64,000 nucleotides of DNA from DAOUAT01 sp964551735 (GTDB lineage: Bacteria; Chloroflexota; Anaerolineae; CG2-30-64-16), in contig CAZKEF010000004.1 of the NCBI GenBank assembly GCA_964551735.1, positions 124,001 to 188,000 of the forward strand, written 5' to 3'. Shown in pieces: positions 1-8,323 of the stretch. Below the pieces are notes generated by a model. That model ran no database searches and had not been told where the DNA came from. It was given only the letters and a program-made list of their open reading frames with translations. The position numbers and the translations under genes were made by a program. How positions within the stretch are numbered: position 1 is the stretch's first letter; the number at the start of each line of letters is the position of its first letter.

Positions 1-323
1 CCGAGTTGTGGCAGGGCGAGGCGCGCCTGGCGCGCCAGGTCGCGGCCTTCGCCCCCACTAAGCACTTGTCTCTGGCCGACCCGCAGATCGCCGCGACCGT
101 CGAGGAGGACGCTGGCCTGCTGACCATCGCCATGACCGCCCGTTCACTGGCGCGGTACGTTGAGCTGGCGCTGAACGGCGCGGATGTCGTCTTCAGCGAC
201 AACTACTTCGACCTGCCCGCGGGCCGGCCTGTCACCGTCACCTGCCCGCTGCCGGCCGGCTGGACGGTCGCCCAGGCGCGCGCGGCGTTCCGGGTGCGGT
301 CGGTGTATGAGTCATATGCGTAG
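1..323 (+). CDS. Beta-mannosidase (GH2), C-terminal fragment
   Basis: The left edge cuts this gene; only about the last 107 residues are present, in frame from position 3 to the TAG at 321-323. The tail resembles the C-terminal beta-sandwich of GH2 beta-mannosidases: a PTKHLSL segment, FSDNYFDLPAG, CPLPAGWT and a final RVRSVYESY. Family members remove terminal beta-mannose from manno-oligosaccharides. The catalytic glutamates lie outside the window, so activity cannot be judged. The GH3 glucosidase 114 bp downstream on the same strand suggests a glycan-use cluster. The family call is from remembered similarity. Confidence 0.72.
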   Translation, partial: ELWQGEARLARQVAAFAPTKHLSLADPQIAATVEEDAGLLTIAMTARSLARYVELALNGADVVFSDNYFDLPAGRPVTVTCPLPAGWTVAQARAAFRVRSVYESYA

Positions 324-327
324 CGAA

Positions 328-400
328 TGTCATGTTGAGCGGGTCTACAACCCAGGCTCCGTCGCGGCGAGTGTCAAGCGAAACATCTCGCCCCCACTTC
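328..400. repeat. Dispersed palindrome arm (TGTCATG(C/T)TGAGCGG family)
   Basis: TGTCATGTTGAGCGGGT at 328-344 matches 9809-9825 with one change and 15735-15750, and it is the inverse of 9919-9935. A degraded return arm with GCGAAACATCTC follows at about 377-390. The element fills most of the gap between the mannosidase and the glucosidase. Confidence 0.6.
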
Positions 401-437
401 ACCAGTCACATTTAGCCAACCGAGGATAAGACTACCT

Positions 438-2759
438 ATGCCCGACATCCAATCCATCATCGCCCAAATGACCCTGGAAGAGAAAGCCGCGCTCTGCACG
501 GGCGCGACCGCCTGGACCACCACCCCTATCGAACGGCGGGGCGTGCCGGAGCTATTCGTCTCCGACGGTCCGCACGGCATCCGCCGCGTGCCCGATGTAG
601 ATTCGATGGCGATCGACGCGTTGCCGGCCACCTGCTTCCCGACCGCGTCCAGCACCGCGTGCGCCTGGGATCGCGACCTGTTGCACGAGCTGGGCCAGGC
701 ACTGGCTGAGGAGGCGCTGGCGCTGGGCGTGGGTGTGGTGCTCGGGCCGGGCGCCAACATGAAGCGCACCCCGGTCTGCGGCCGCAACTTCGAGTACATC
801 TCCGAAGACCCCTACCTGGCCGGGGAGTTGGCGGCCAGCCTGATCAACGGCGTGCAAAGCCGCGGCGTCGGCACCTCGTTGAAACATTACGCGGCCAACA
901 ACCAGGAGTACCAGCGCATGACCATCAGCGCCGAGGTGGACGAGCGCGCCTTGCGCGAGATCTACCTGCCCGCGTTCGAGGCCGCCGTCAAGCAGGCCCG
1001 GCCCTGGACCGTGATGTGCTCCTACAACCGCATCAACGGCGTCTACGGCTCCGAGCACCACAGACTGCTCACGGAGATCCTCAAGGACGAATGGGGCTTC
1101 GAGGGGTTCGTGGTCTCCGACTGGGGCGCGGTGCATGACCGGGTGGCGGCGTTGCGCGGCGGCCTGGATCTGGAGATGCCCGGCCCCCGGCCGCAGCGCG
1201 TCCAGGCCGTGGTGGAGGCCGTGCGCCGCGGCGAGCTAGACGAGGCCCTGCTGGACGAGTCCGTCCGACGCATCCTGCGCATCGTCTTCAAGGCCGCAGC
1301 GACCCCCAAGGGCGGTGCGTTCGACGCGGCCGGCCATCACGCCCTGGCGCGCAAAATCGCGGCCGAGGGCATGGTGCTGCTGAAAAACGACGGCATCCTG
1401 CCTCTGAAAGACGTGCGCCGCATCGCGGTGATCGGCCACGCGGCCGCCGAGGCCCACTTCCAGGGCGGCGGCAGCTCGCACATCCACCCGACCCAGGTGG
1501 ACGTGCCGCTGGACGAGCTGAAGAAGCTGGCCGGCGACGCCGAGATCACCTTCTGCGAGGGCTATCCGGCCGACGACAGCAGCCAGCCGGCCCTGATCGC
1601 CGAAGCGGTCGCGGCCGCGGCCGCGGCCGATATCGCGCTGCTCTACATCGCCCTGCCCACCTACAAGGAATCGGAGGGTTACGACCGCGCCGACCTCGAC
1701 CTGACCGCCCAGCAGGTGGCGCTGATCCAGGCGGTGACCGCGGCCCAGCCCAGGAGCGTGGTCATCCTGAACAACGGGTCGGCCGTGACCATGAGCGCCT
1801 GGATTGACGGCGCGGCCGCGGTGTTGGAAGCCTGGATGATGGGCCAGGCCGGCGGCGGCGCCATCGCCGACGTCCTGTTCGGGGTCGTCAACCCGTCGGG
1901 CAAGCTGGCGGAGACCTTCCCGCTCCGGCTGGCCGACACGCCGGCATACATCAACTACCCCGGCGAGGCCGGCCAGGTGCGCTACGGCGAGGGCCTCTTC
2001 ATCGGCTACCGCTACTACGACATGCGGGGGCAGCCGGTGCTCTTCCCCTTCGGCCACGGGCTCAGCTACACCACCTTCGCGTACAGCGCGCCGCGGGTTC
2101 ATACTGAGCAAGGTCGAAGTCACCCGGCCGGGACGTTCCGGGACGTGGATGGCGTGACCGTGTCGGTGGATGTGACCAACACCGGGCCGGTCGCGGGCAA
2201 GGAGATCGTGCAGGTCTACGTGCGCGATCACAAAGCAACCCTGGTCCGGCCACCCAAGGAGCTCAAGGGCTTCGCCAAGGTCGCGCTCCAACCGGGCGAG
2301 ACCGTGACCGTGACCATCCACCTGGACGCCCGCGCCTTCGCCTACTACCATCCGGGCTACGGGCAATGGATCACCGAGGACGGCGAGTTCGACATCCTGG
2401 TTGCCGCGTCCTCGGCCGACATCCGCGGCGCGGCGACGGTGACGCTGCAATCAACGCTCGACCTGCCGTCCCTGCTGAACCGCGAATCCACCCCCCGGGA
2501 GTGGCTGGCGGATCGGCGCGGCAAGGCCATCTTCGCACCGCAGTTCAAGGCGCTGCTGGGGCCGATGCTCGGCGCGTTCGGTGAACGGTATGAGACCGAG
2601 GAGGGCGGCGAGATAGACCTGAGCATCCCCGGCTTCCTGCTGGACATGCCGCTGCGGGACGTCCTGGGTTTCCAGTGGAACATGCTGCCGAAGCCGGTGG
2701 ACGAGATCGTGGATGAGCTGCTGGCGCAGGTGCACGGGACAACCCAAATTGCTCATTGA
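438..2759 (+). CDS. GH3 family beta-glucosidase
   Basis: A 773-residue glycoside hydrolase family 3 enzyme, expected to release beta-linked glucose (or another beta-sugar) from oligosaccharides. The N-terminal barrel carries the substrate-binding KH pair at 149-150 and the nucleophile Asp228 in VVSDWGA. The second domain has ESEGYDR with the probable acid/base Glu413. A fibronectin-III-like domain closes the protein. No signal peptide is seen, so it is probably cytoplasmic. The start fits AGGATAAG upstream of ATG 438. Between the second domain and the Fn3 domain, around 2097-2140, the DNA contains a TACTGAGCAAGGTCGAAG sequence like the dispersed repeats of this genome. The next gene overlaps its 3' end. 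Exact substrate is not determinable. Confidence 0.92.
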   Translation: MPDIQSIIAQMTLEEKAALCTGATAWTTTPIERRGVPELFVSDGPHGIRRVPDVDSMAIDALPATCFPTASSTACAWDRDLLHELGQALAEEALALGVGVVLGPGANMKRTPVCGRNFEYISEDPYLAGELAASLINGVQSRGVGTSLKHYAANNQEYQRMTISAEVDERALREIYLPAFEAAVKQARPWTVMCSYNRINGVYGSEHHRLLTEILKDEWGFEGFVVSDWGAVHDRVAALRGGLDLEMPGPRPQRVQAVVEAVRRGELDEALLDESVRRILRIVFKAAATPKGGAFDAAGHHALARKIAAEGMVLLKNDGILPLKDVRRIAVIGHAAAEAHFQGGGSSHIHPTQVDVPLDELKKLAGDAEITFCEGYPADDSSQPALIAEAVAAAAAADIALLYIALPTYKESEGYDRADLDLTAQQVALIQAVTAAQPRSVVILNNGSAVTMSAWIDGAAAVLEAWMMGQAGGGAIADVLFGVVNPSGKLAETFPLRLADTPAYINYPGEAGQVRYGEGLFIGYRYYDMRGQPVLFPFGHGLSYTTFAYSAPRVHTEQGRSHPAGTFRDVDGVTVSVDVTNTGPVAGKEIVQVYVRDHKATLVRPPKELKGFAKVALQPGETVTVTIHLDARAFAYYHPGYGQWITEDGEFDILVAASSADIRGAATVTLQSTLDLPSLLNRESTPREWLADRRGKAIFAPQFKALLGPMLGAFGERYETEEGGEIDLSIPGFLLDMPLRDVLGFQWNMLPKPVDEIVDELLAQVHGTTQIAH

Positions 2760-3396
2760 CCTGCACACCCACACCTACCCCTGCTCGCCGTGTTCGATCA
2801 TGACCGCGGACGAGTTGATCCGCGCGGCGCTGGCGCGGGGCCTGGACGCCATCTGCGTGACGGATCACCTGTTCGTCGAGGGCGCGCGGACCGCGCAGGC
2901 CCTGGCGCGCGACACGTACGGCTTCACCGTCTTCCGCGGGGTCGAGGCGCGCACGACCCTGGGCGATGTTCTCGTGTATGGCGTGGACGAGGACTTCCCC
3001 GAGGGGATGGACGGCATCGAGCTGCTGCGCCACGTCAACGCCCGCGGCGGCGCGGCCGTGCTGGCGCACCCGTTCCGCCACGGCGGCGGCTGGGCGCTGT
3101 GGTACTGGCTGGAGAAGCACGGCCTGCCCCTCGCCGCGGGCCTGGCAGCCCGGCCTGAATTCGAGCATCTGCACGCGGTCGAAACCTTCAACGGCCAGGT
3201 GAACCCGGCGGAGCTGGCCCTGGCCGAAGACCTGGCGCGCATCCTGGGCCTGCCGGCCGTCGGCGGGTCGGATGCGCACGCGACGCACATGGTGGGCAAC
3301 ACCGCCACCGAGTTCGCCCGGCCGGTGACATGTGAGGCCGAGCTGGCCGCCGAAATCCGCGCCGGCCGCGTCCGCCCGCGGCGGCTTGCGCGTTGA
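2749..3396 (+). CDS. PHP-domain metal-dependent phosphohydrolase
   Basis: A 215-residue PHP domain (the fold of histidinol phosphatase and the polymerase III exonuclease). Metal-ligand motifs are in order: DLHTHT at the N-terminus, CVTDH, the Glu of GVEAR, AHPFRHGG and GGSDAHAT. These enzymes hydrolyse phosphoesters with two or three metal ions; the substrate here is unknown. The natural N-terminus of the family is (M)xIDLHTH, so I favour TTG 2749, which overlaps the end of the glucosidase gene; ATG 2713 would add 12 residues. The overlap implies translational coupling to the GH3 gene, though a link to sugar breakdown is only contextual. Confidence 0.85.
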   Translation: MLIDLHTHTYPCSPCSIMTADELIRAALARGLDAICVTDHLFVEGARTAQALARDTYGFTVFRGVEARTTLGDVLVYGVDEDFPEGMDGIELLRHVNARGGAAVLAHPFRHGGGWALWYWLEKHGLPLAAGLAARPEFEHLHAVETFNGQVNPAELALAEDLARILGLPAVGGSDAHATHMVGNTATEFARPVTCEAELAAEIRAGRVRPRRLAR

Positions 3397-3404
3397 ATTT
3401 GCGT

Positions 3405-3452
3405 TTGACACGCCCTGGGTGGTGATGTAACATGGTTACACCACTACCCAGG
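3405..3452 (+). promoter_or_regulatory. Promoter with 39-bp palindromic operator of the RHH/PIN pair
   Basis: TTGACA (3405-3410), a 17-bp spacer and TAACAT (3428-3433) form a good sigma-70-type promoter. An inverted repeat with 18-bp arms (3414-3431 and 3435-3452, 16 of 18 pairs matching) covers the spacer and the -10 box. That is the arrangement expected for autorepression by the RHH antitoxin encoded just downstream. GGAGG at 3451-3455 is the ribosome site for ATG 3461. Confidence 0.8.
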
Positions 3453-3460
3453 AGGCGACC

Positions 3461-4006
3461 ATGACCACCTCCATGCACCGGCTGCAGATCTCGCTGCCCG
3501 AAGACCAGGTTCACTACCTGGCCGAGCGCGGCCGGCGCGAGAACCTGAGTATGGCTGAGATCATTCGCCGGCTGATCGCGCATGTGGCCGACGCAGAAAG
3601 CCCCAGACCGGCAGCCGAGCCCGCCGTCATCGCCGAATCGCGCTCCGCCTACCGGATCAGCCCTCCGCTTCCGCCCTCGCCTGGCGAAATCGTCCTACAC
3701 CTGCCCGCTGACCTCTACCAGCGCTTGCGCCAGGAGGCCCACCGCGCCGGCAAACCCGCGCCCATCATCGCGCAAGAGTGGCTGGCCGAGCGCTTGGCTG
3801 CGACACCGCCGCCACCGGAAATGAACGAACGGGCGCGGATTACCGAGATCTTGCGCGCGTCAGGGATGTTGGTCGAACTCGATCCCGAGCTAAAGAAGCG
3901 CGCTGACCCTACCGTCAGCCTGGAAGAGGTACAGGCCGCGCTGGATCGCGCTGGGGGGAAACCACTAAGTCAAATAATCCTTGAGCAGCGAGGGCCAAAA
4001 GGATGA
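3461..4006 (+). CDS. Ribbon-helix-helix antitoxin-like protein
   Basis: 181 residues. The N-terminus (RLQISLPEDQVHYLAERG then a helix-rich segment to about residue 45) looks like a ribbon-helix-helix DNA-binding domain. A second segment at about 75-110 (EIVLHLPADLYQRLRQEAH) repeats the same pattern, so there may be two RHH-like units. The C-terminal part is probably the toxin-binding region. The stop overlaps the PIN gene start by 4 bp (ATGA), and a strong palindrome covers its promoter, so it is most likely an autoregulating antitoxin. It is longer than usual for the class; assignment rests on context and the N-terminal pattern. Confidence 0.75.
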   Translation: MTTSMHRLQISLPEDQVHYLAERGRRENLSMAEIIRRLIAHVADAESPRPAAEPAVIAESRSAYRISPPLPPSPGEIVLHLPADLYQRLRQEAHRAGKPAPIIAQEWLAERLAATPPPPEMNERARITEILRASGMLVELDPELKKRADPTVSLEEVQAALDRAGGKPLSQIILEQRGPKG

Positions 4007-4470
4007 GCGCGTACTTTCTGGATAGCAGTGCGCTTGTAAAACGCTATCGCGCCGAGGTTGGTAGTGCCTGGATCAAAAACTTGGTGGAGCCATCAACTGG
4101 CCACACCATCACGATCTGTGAGATAGCACTGTCTGAAGTCGCCGCGGTTTTGGCCGCGGCGCATCGTGCACCGGGCGGGATTAGTCGCACAGAACGCGAT
4201 AAGACCGTGAATCTGTTTCTGAGTCACTGTGACACGGAGTATCGCTTATTGGGCATCGAGCGCTTGACCATTAGACTCGCTGTGAACTTGCCGCAATCGC
4301 ACCGATTGCGCGGCTGTGACGCGATCCAACTGGCAGTGGCGCTAGGCGCCAATCGAGACCTGCTTGCGGCCAGGCTGCCGTCGCTGACGTTTGTCGCCTC
4401 CGATGGCGATCTCCTCGCCGCGGCCCGCGCCGAAGGGCTGGCGACGGAGGATCCGGAGGACCATCTCTGA
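4003..4470 (+). CDS. PIN-domain ribonuclease toxin (VapC-like)
   Basis: A 155-residue PIN domain protein. The acidic metal-binding residues are visible: FLDSSALVK near the start, the Glu of ALSEV, GCDAIQLA in the middle and ASDGDLL near the end. PIN toxins cleave tRNA or other structured RNA. Translation is coupled to the RHH gene through an ATGA overlap, giving the usual antitoxin-toxin order. Target RNA is unknown. Confidence 0.88.
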   Translation: MSAYFLDSSALVKRYRAEVGSAWIKNLVEPSTGHTITICEIALSEVAAVLAAAHRAPGGISRTERDKTVNLFLSHCDTEYRLLGIERLTIRLAVNLPQSHRLRGCDAIQLAVALGANRDLLAARLPSLTFVASDGDLLAAARAEGLATEDPEDHL

Positions 4471-4477
4471 GCACGCA

Positions 4478-4503
4478 GGGCGGCCGCGAGGGCACGCCCC
4501 TAC
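4478..4503. repeat. Partial copy of the GCCCCTAC-ended repeat
   Basis: GGGCGGCCGCGAGGGCACGC followed by CCCTAC resembles the right half of the elements at 15989-16066 and 42549-42605. It lies directly after the PIN gene stop. Confidence 0.45.
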
Positions 4504-4514
4504 CAACCCCTGAC

Positions 4515-4549
4515 AAAAAGCCCCGGTTTCACAACGAAGCCGGGGCTTT
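4515..4549 (-). terminator. Rho-independent terminator of groESL
   Basis: The perfect stem AAAGCCCCGG (4517-4526) / CCGGGGCTTT (4540-4549) is followed on the minus strand by a T run (A run at 4515-4519 on plus). It lies 40 bp past the groEL stop and could also end transcription arriving from the PIN gene. Confidence 0.85.
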
Positions 4550-4588
4550 ACCTAATCTACTACTTTGCCAACTTACCGATCTACCGGA

Positions 4589-6238
4589 CTAGTACATGCC
4601 GCCCATATCGGGGCCGCCGGCCGGGGCCGCGGGTTTTTCCTTCTCGGGCACATCGGTGATCAGCGCTTCGGTGGTCAGGATCATGGCGGCGATGGAAGCC
4701 GCGTTCTCCAGGCCGCCGCGGGTGACCTTGGCCGGGTCAATGATGTTCTTGGACACCATGTCGCCGTAGTCCTCGGCCATCACGTCGAAGCCGATGCGCT
4801 TGTTGTCGTGCGCCTTCTGCTCGCGCTTCACGTTCTCGACGATCACGGCACCATCGTAGCCAGCATTCTCGGCCAGCATCATCATGGGCTGGGGCAGCGC
4901 CTTGCGCAGGAGCTTGGCGCCGGTCAAGATATCGCCTTCCAGGTTCTTCTCCACCGCATCCAGCGCCTCGAGGGCGTTCAACAGCGCCACGCCGCCGCCG
5001 GGCACGATGCCCTCTTCCACGGCCGCACGGGTCGCGCTCAGCGCGTCCTCGACGCGGTGCTTCTTTTCCTTCAGCTCGGTCTCGGTGCCGGCGCCCACGC
5101 GGATGATCGCCACGCCGCCTGCCAACCGGGCCAGCCGCTCCTGCAGCTTCTCTTTGTCGTAGTCGCTGGTGCTGGCGTCAATCTCAACCCGGATCTGCTC
5201 GATGCGGCCCTTGATCGCCCCGGCGTCGCCATGGCCGCCGACGATGGTGGTGTTGTCCTTGTCGGCGATGACCTTGTCGGCCTGGCCCAGGTCGCTGATC
5301 AGCGCGCTTTCCAGCTTCTTGCCCAGCTCCTCGGTGATCACGGTGCCGCCGGTCAGCACGGCGATGTCCTGCAGCATAGCCTTGCGGCGATCGCCGAAGC
5401 CAGGGGCCTTGATAGCCAGACAATTGAACATGCCGCGCAGCTTGTTCAGCACCAGGGTCGCCAGCGCTTCGCTGTCCACGTCCTCGGCGATGATGACCAG
5501 CTCGCGCTTGCCGAGCTGCACCAACTTCTCCAGGATCGGGACGATGTCGGCCGCGGCCGAGATCTTCTTGTCGGTGATCAGGATGTACGGGTTGGTCAAC
5601 TGGGCTTCCATCGCCTCGGGGTTGGTGATGAAATAGGGGCTGATGTAGCCGCGGTCGAACTGCATACCCTCGACGTACTCGGTCTCGAACGCGAGGCCCT
5701 TAGCCTCTTCCACGGTGATGACGCCGTCCTTGCCGACTTTCTCCATCACCTCGGCGATCAGGTCGCCGATCTCCTGGTCCTGGGCCGAAATCGCGGCCAC
5801 GGCGGCGATCTCTTCCTTGGTGGTGATGGTGATCGCCTGGGCCTTGACCGCCTCGGAGAGGGCGGCGACGCCCTTCTCGATGCCGCGCTTCAGCAGCATG
5901 GGGTTGGCGCCGGCGGCGACGTTCTTCAAGCCCTCATTGACGATGGCCTGGGCCAGCACGGTGGCGGTGGTGGTGCCATCGCCCGCGATGTCGTTGGTCT
6001 TGGTCGCGGCTTCCTTCAGGAGCTGGGCGCCCATGTTCTGGAACGGATTCTCCAGCTCGATCTCCTTGGCGACGGTGACACCATCATGGGTGATGGTGGG
6101 CGCGCCCCACTTCTTGTCCAGGGCGACGTTGCGGCCCTTGGGGCCGAGGGTGGTCTTGACGGCTTCCGCCAGGATGTCCACGCCGATCTTGAGGTTGCGG
6201 CGCGCTTCTTCCGAGAAAAGCAACTGCTTGGCTGCCAT
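4589..6238 (-). CDS. groEL: Chaperonin GroEL (60 kDa)
   Basis: 549 residues, full length for GroEL. It forms the ATP-driven double-ring folding chamber with GroES. The start MAAKQLLFSEEARRNL, the TLGPKGRN segment, the ATP-site AGDGTTTATVLA and a Gly/Met-rich end (DMGGMY) are diagnostic. It is the second gene of a groES-groEL operon, with the terminator at 4515-4549. The 97-bp groES-groEL spacer contains a GAAGGACGAAAGACC / CTTCGTCATCCGTC inverted repeat that resembles other dispersed repeats here. Confidence 0.98.
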   Translation of the reverse strand: MAAKQLLFSEEARRNLKIGVDILAEAVKTTLGPKGRNVALDKKWGAPTITHDGVTVAKEIELENPFQNMGAQLLKEAATKTNDIAGDGTTTATVLAQAIVNEGLKNVAAGANPMLLKRGIEKGVAALSEAVKAQAITITTKEEIAAVAAISAQDQEIGDLIAEVMEKVGKDGVITVEEAKGLAFETEYVEGMQFDRGYISPYFITNPEAMEAQLTNPYILITDKKISAAADIVPILEKLVQLGKRELVIIAEDVDSEALATLVLNKLRGMFNCLAIKAPGFGDRRKAMLQDIAVLTGGTVITEELGKKLESALISDLGQADKVIADKDNTTIVGGHGDAGAIKGRIEQIRVEIDASTSDYDKEKLQERLARLAGGVAIIRVGAGTETELKEKKHRVEDALSATRAAVEEGIVPGGGVALLNALEALDAVEKNLEGDILTGAKLLRKALPQPMMMLAENAGYDGAVIVENVKREQKAHDNKRIGFDVMAEDYGDMVSKNIIDPAKVTRGGLENAASIAAMILTTEALITDVPEKEKPAAPAGGPDMGGMY

Positions 6239-6254
6239 GGTTATAAAACTCCTT

Positions 6255-6336
6255 GTTCAAGAGATGAATGTTTGTCTATCAGACGAAGGACGAAAGACCA
6301 GGGACGAACCAGCCTTCGTCATCCGTCATTCGTCAC
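6255..6336. repeat. Inverted repeat in the groES-groEL spacer
   Basis: GACGAAGGACGAAAGACC (about 6280-6298) faces CTTCGTCATCCGTCATTCGTC-like sequence (about 6316-6337). The motif is related to the GTCCGTC/GACCGCTGACC sequence inserted in the helicase gene at 55805-55888. It lies inside the operon transcript, so it would form an RNA hairpin between the two cistrons. Confidence 0.5.
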
Positions 6337-6623
6337 TATTCGACGATGGCCAGGATGTCTGACTCGCGCAGGATAAGCAACTTCTTGCCGTCCATCTTGA
6401 CTTCGGTGCCGGAATACTTGGCGTACAAGACGCGGTCGCCGACTTTGACTTCCATTTTGATGTAGTCGCCATCCTCGTCGGTGCGACCGGGGCCGGCGGC
6501 GAGAACCTTGCCCTGTTGGGGCTTTTCCTTGGCGGTTTCCGGCAGGATGATGCCACCGGCGGTGACTTCTTCCTGCTCAATCGGCTCGACAACCAGACGA
6601 TCTGCGAGCGGCTTGAGATTCAT
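6336..6623 (-). CDS. groES: Co-chaperonin GroES (10 kDa)
   Basis: 95 residues, the normal size. It caps the GroEL chamber. Recognised from MNLKPLADRLVVEP, the mobile-loop region EEVTAGGIILPETAKEKPQ, AAGPGR and VLYAKYSGTEV. ATG 6623 is chosen because AGGGAGG lies just upstream; longer in-frame starts run through the CIRCE operator. First gene of the heat-shock operon. Confidence 0.98.
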   Translation of the reverse strand: MNLKPLADRLVVEPIEQEEVTAGGIILPETAKEKPQQGKVLAAGPGRTDEDGDYIKMEVKVGDRVLYAKYSGTEVKMDGKKLLILRESDILAIVE

Positions 6624-6697
6624 AGTACAACAGCCTCCCTGTGATGTGATATTTGCGCCCAGTGGCCCTGGGCAGGTGGTAAACAACCTTGTGCACA

Positions 6698-6724
6698 TTA
6701 GCACTCTCAGTATTTGAGTGCTAA
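6698..6724 (-). promoter_or_regulatory. CIRCE operator (HrcA binding site)
   Basis: TTAGCACTC - 9 nt - GAGTGCTAA, a perfect match to the CIRCE consensus. It lies between the promoter and groES and predicts repression by HrcA, which is not encoded in this window. Confidence 0.97.
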
Positions 6725-6732
6725 CACGTCCG

Positions 6733-6761
6733 ATTTTACTCAGGATGGGGAAAGACGTCAA
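6733..6761 (-). promoter_or_regulatory. groESL promoter
   Basis: On the minus strand TTGACG (6761-6756), a 17-bp spacer and TAAAAT (6738-6733). The predicted start of transcription falls at the edge of CIRCE, as in other HrcA-controlled operons. Confidence 0.8.
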
Positions 6762-6789
6762 ATTTCGGGGGGTGTGCTTGTTAGGTTCT

Positions 6790-8220
6790 TCAATCCGGGA
6801 ATATCTTCCCCGGGTTCAGGATCCCCAGCGGATCAAACGCGGCTTTGATGCGGCGCTGCAGGGCGATGGTGGCCGCGTCCTGCGCCAGCGGCAGGTAGGC
6901 GCGGCGCTTGGCGCCGATGCCATGCTCGCCGCTGAGGGTGCCGCCGAGCGAGACCACGGCCCGGTACAGGCCGGTCAGCATCGCCGGCTGGCACGCGCGC
7001 CACACCTCCAGGGGCATCTCCGCCTTTTTGAGGATGTGGATGTGCAAGTTCCCGTCAGCAGCGTGACCGAAGCAGGGTGCGGACACGTCAAACTGCGCGG
7101 CCAACTGCTCCAGGTGCGGCAGCAGCTCCGGGATGCGCGCCAGCGGCACCACCAGGTCCTCCACGATCTGCTCGGCCCAGCGGGTGTTGAGCGCCTCCGG
7201 CAGCTTTTGTCGCGGCCGCCACATGCGCCGCACGCCCGTCGGATCCGCGCCGACCAGCACGTCCAGCGCGCCGGCCGCCAGGCAGCGCTCGACCACGGCG
7301 TCGGCCTGCGCGGCCACGTCGTCCGCGCTGGCGCCATCCACCTCGAAAAGCAGCAGCGCGCCGATGTCGCGTCGCGGCGGCCGTTCGCCGATGAAGTCAT
7401 AGGCGGTCTCCACGGAGAACCGATCCATGAACTCCACGGCCGAGGGCAGCAGGCCACCGCGCGCGATCACCTCCGGCACCGCGGCGATGGCGGTCGCGGC
7501 GTCGGCAAACGGGACGAGCAACGCGGCGCGGGCCTGAGGCAGGGGCAGCAGCCGCAGGATGATCTGCGTGAAGATGCCCAACGTACCCTCGGAGCCGACC
7601 ATCAGTTGGAGCAGGTTGTAACCGGTCACGTCCTTGACCCGCTTGCCGCCGAGCTGGATGATCTCGCCGGTGGGCAGCACGACCTCCAGGCCCAGCACGT
7701 AGCGTCCGGTGACGCCGTACTTGATGGCGCGGCCGCCGCCTGCGTTCTCGGCCACATTGCCGCCGATGAAGCAGGTCTCGGTGCTCATGGGATAGCCGGC
7801 GTAAAACAGCCCGTGCGGCCGGACCGCCTCACTGATGTCGTTGGTAATCACGCCCGGCTCGACCACCGCGACCAGGTTCGCCAGGTCAATCTCCAGGATG
7901 CGGTTCATCCGCTCGGTGGCGAGCACGATCCCGCCCAGGGCCGGCACTGCGCCGCCCGACAGCCCCGACCCCGCCCCGCGCGGGGTCACGGGCACGCGCG
8001 CCCGGTTCGCCAGGCGCATGATGGCCGCGGTCTCGGCCGCGCTGGCCGGCTTGACAACCGCCTCCGGCAGGTGATGATGCTCCGCGCCATGGACTTCATC
8101 GTGCGCGTAGTCGGCCATCCGCTCGGCGTCAGCGTAGATCACATGCGCCGGGCCGACGATGTCGCGCAATTCGGAGGCGATGGCGGGGGTAATGGGGGTG
8201 TAGGGTAAGGCTGTCGGCAT
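6790..8220 (-). CDS. FAD-linked oxidase, GlcD / D-lactate dehydrogenase family
   Basis: 476 residues. The FAD_binding_4 domain is seen in TPRGAGSGLSGG (about residues 80-92) and in the following ENAGGGRAIKYGVT segment. The C-terminal FAD-oxidase domain ends with SGEHGIGAKRRAYL. These flavoproteins oxidise glycolate, D-lactate or related 2-hydroxy acids. Partner subunits GlcE and GlcF are not next to it, so a stand-alone enzyme is possible and the substrate is open. The start lies 29 bp downstream of a repeat-rich gap and has only a weak ribosome site. Confidence 0.88.
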   Translation of the reverse strand: MPTALPYTPITPAIASELRDIVGPAHVIYADAERMADYAHDEVHGAEHHHLPEAVVKPASAAETAAIMRLANRARVPVTPRGAGSGLSGGAVPALGGIVLATERMNRILEIDLANLVAVVEPGVITNDISEAVRPHGLFYAGYPMSTETCFIGGNVAENAGGGRAIKYGVTGRYVLGLEVVLPTGEIIQLGGKRVKDVTGYNLLQLMVGSEGTLGIFTQIILRLLPLPQARAALLVPFADAATAIAAVPEVIARGGLLPSAVEFMDRFSVETAYDFIGERPPRRDIGALLLFEVDGASADDVAAQADAVVERCLAAGALDVLVGADPTGVRRMWRPRQKLPEALNTRWAEQIVEDLVVPLARIPELLPHLEQLAAQFDVSAPCFGHAADGNLHIHILKKAEMPLEVWRACQPAMLTGLYRAVVSLGGTLSGEHGIGAKRRAYLPLAQDAATIALQRRIKAAFDPLGILNPGKIFPD

Positions 8221-8323
8221 CTTCTGTTCTCAGCCGGTCTGTGACCGGCGTCGCACGCGTTTTCAGGCTGCTTCTAGCTCCAGAACGGGGGTCACAGACC
8301 CCCTGCGAGCGAAAAGCCAGTGC
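8221..8323. repeat. Repeat-containing gap
   Basis: CAGCCGGTCTGTGACCGGC (8231-8249) and GGGGGTCACAGACCCCC (about 8286-8302) are short palindromes sharing the GGTCACAGACC / GGTCTGTGACC core. No gene is visible. Confidence 0.45.

Noticed and set aside
4565..6376. A 603-residue open frame antisense to groEL
   Set aside because: GroEL is unambiguous; the His/Gly/Leu-rich opposite frame is a shadow.
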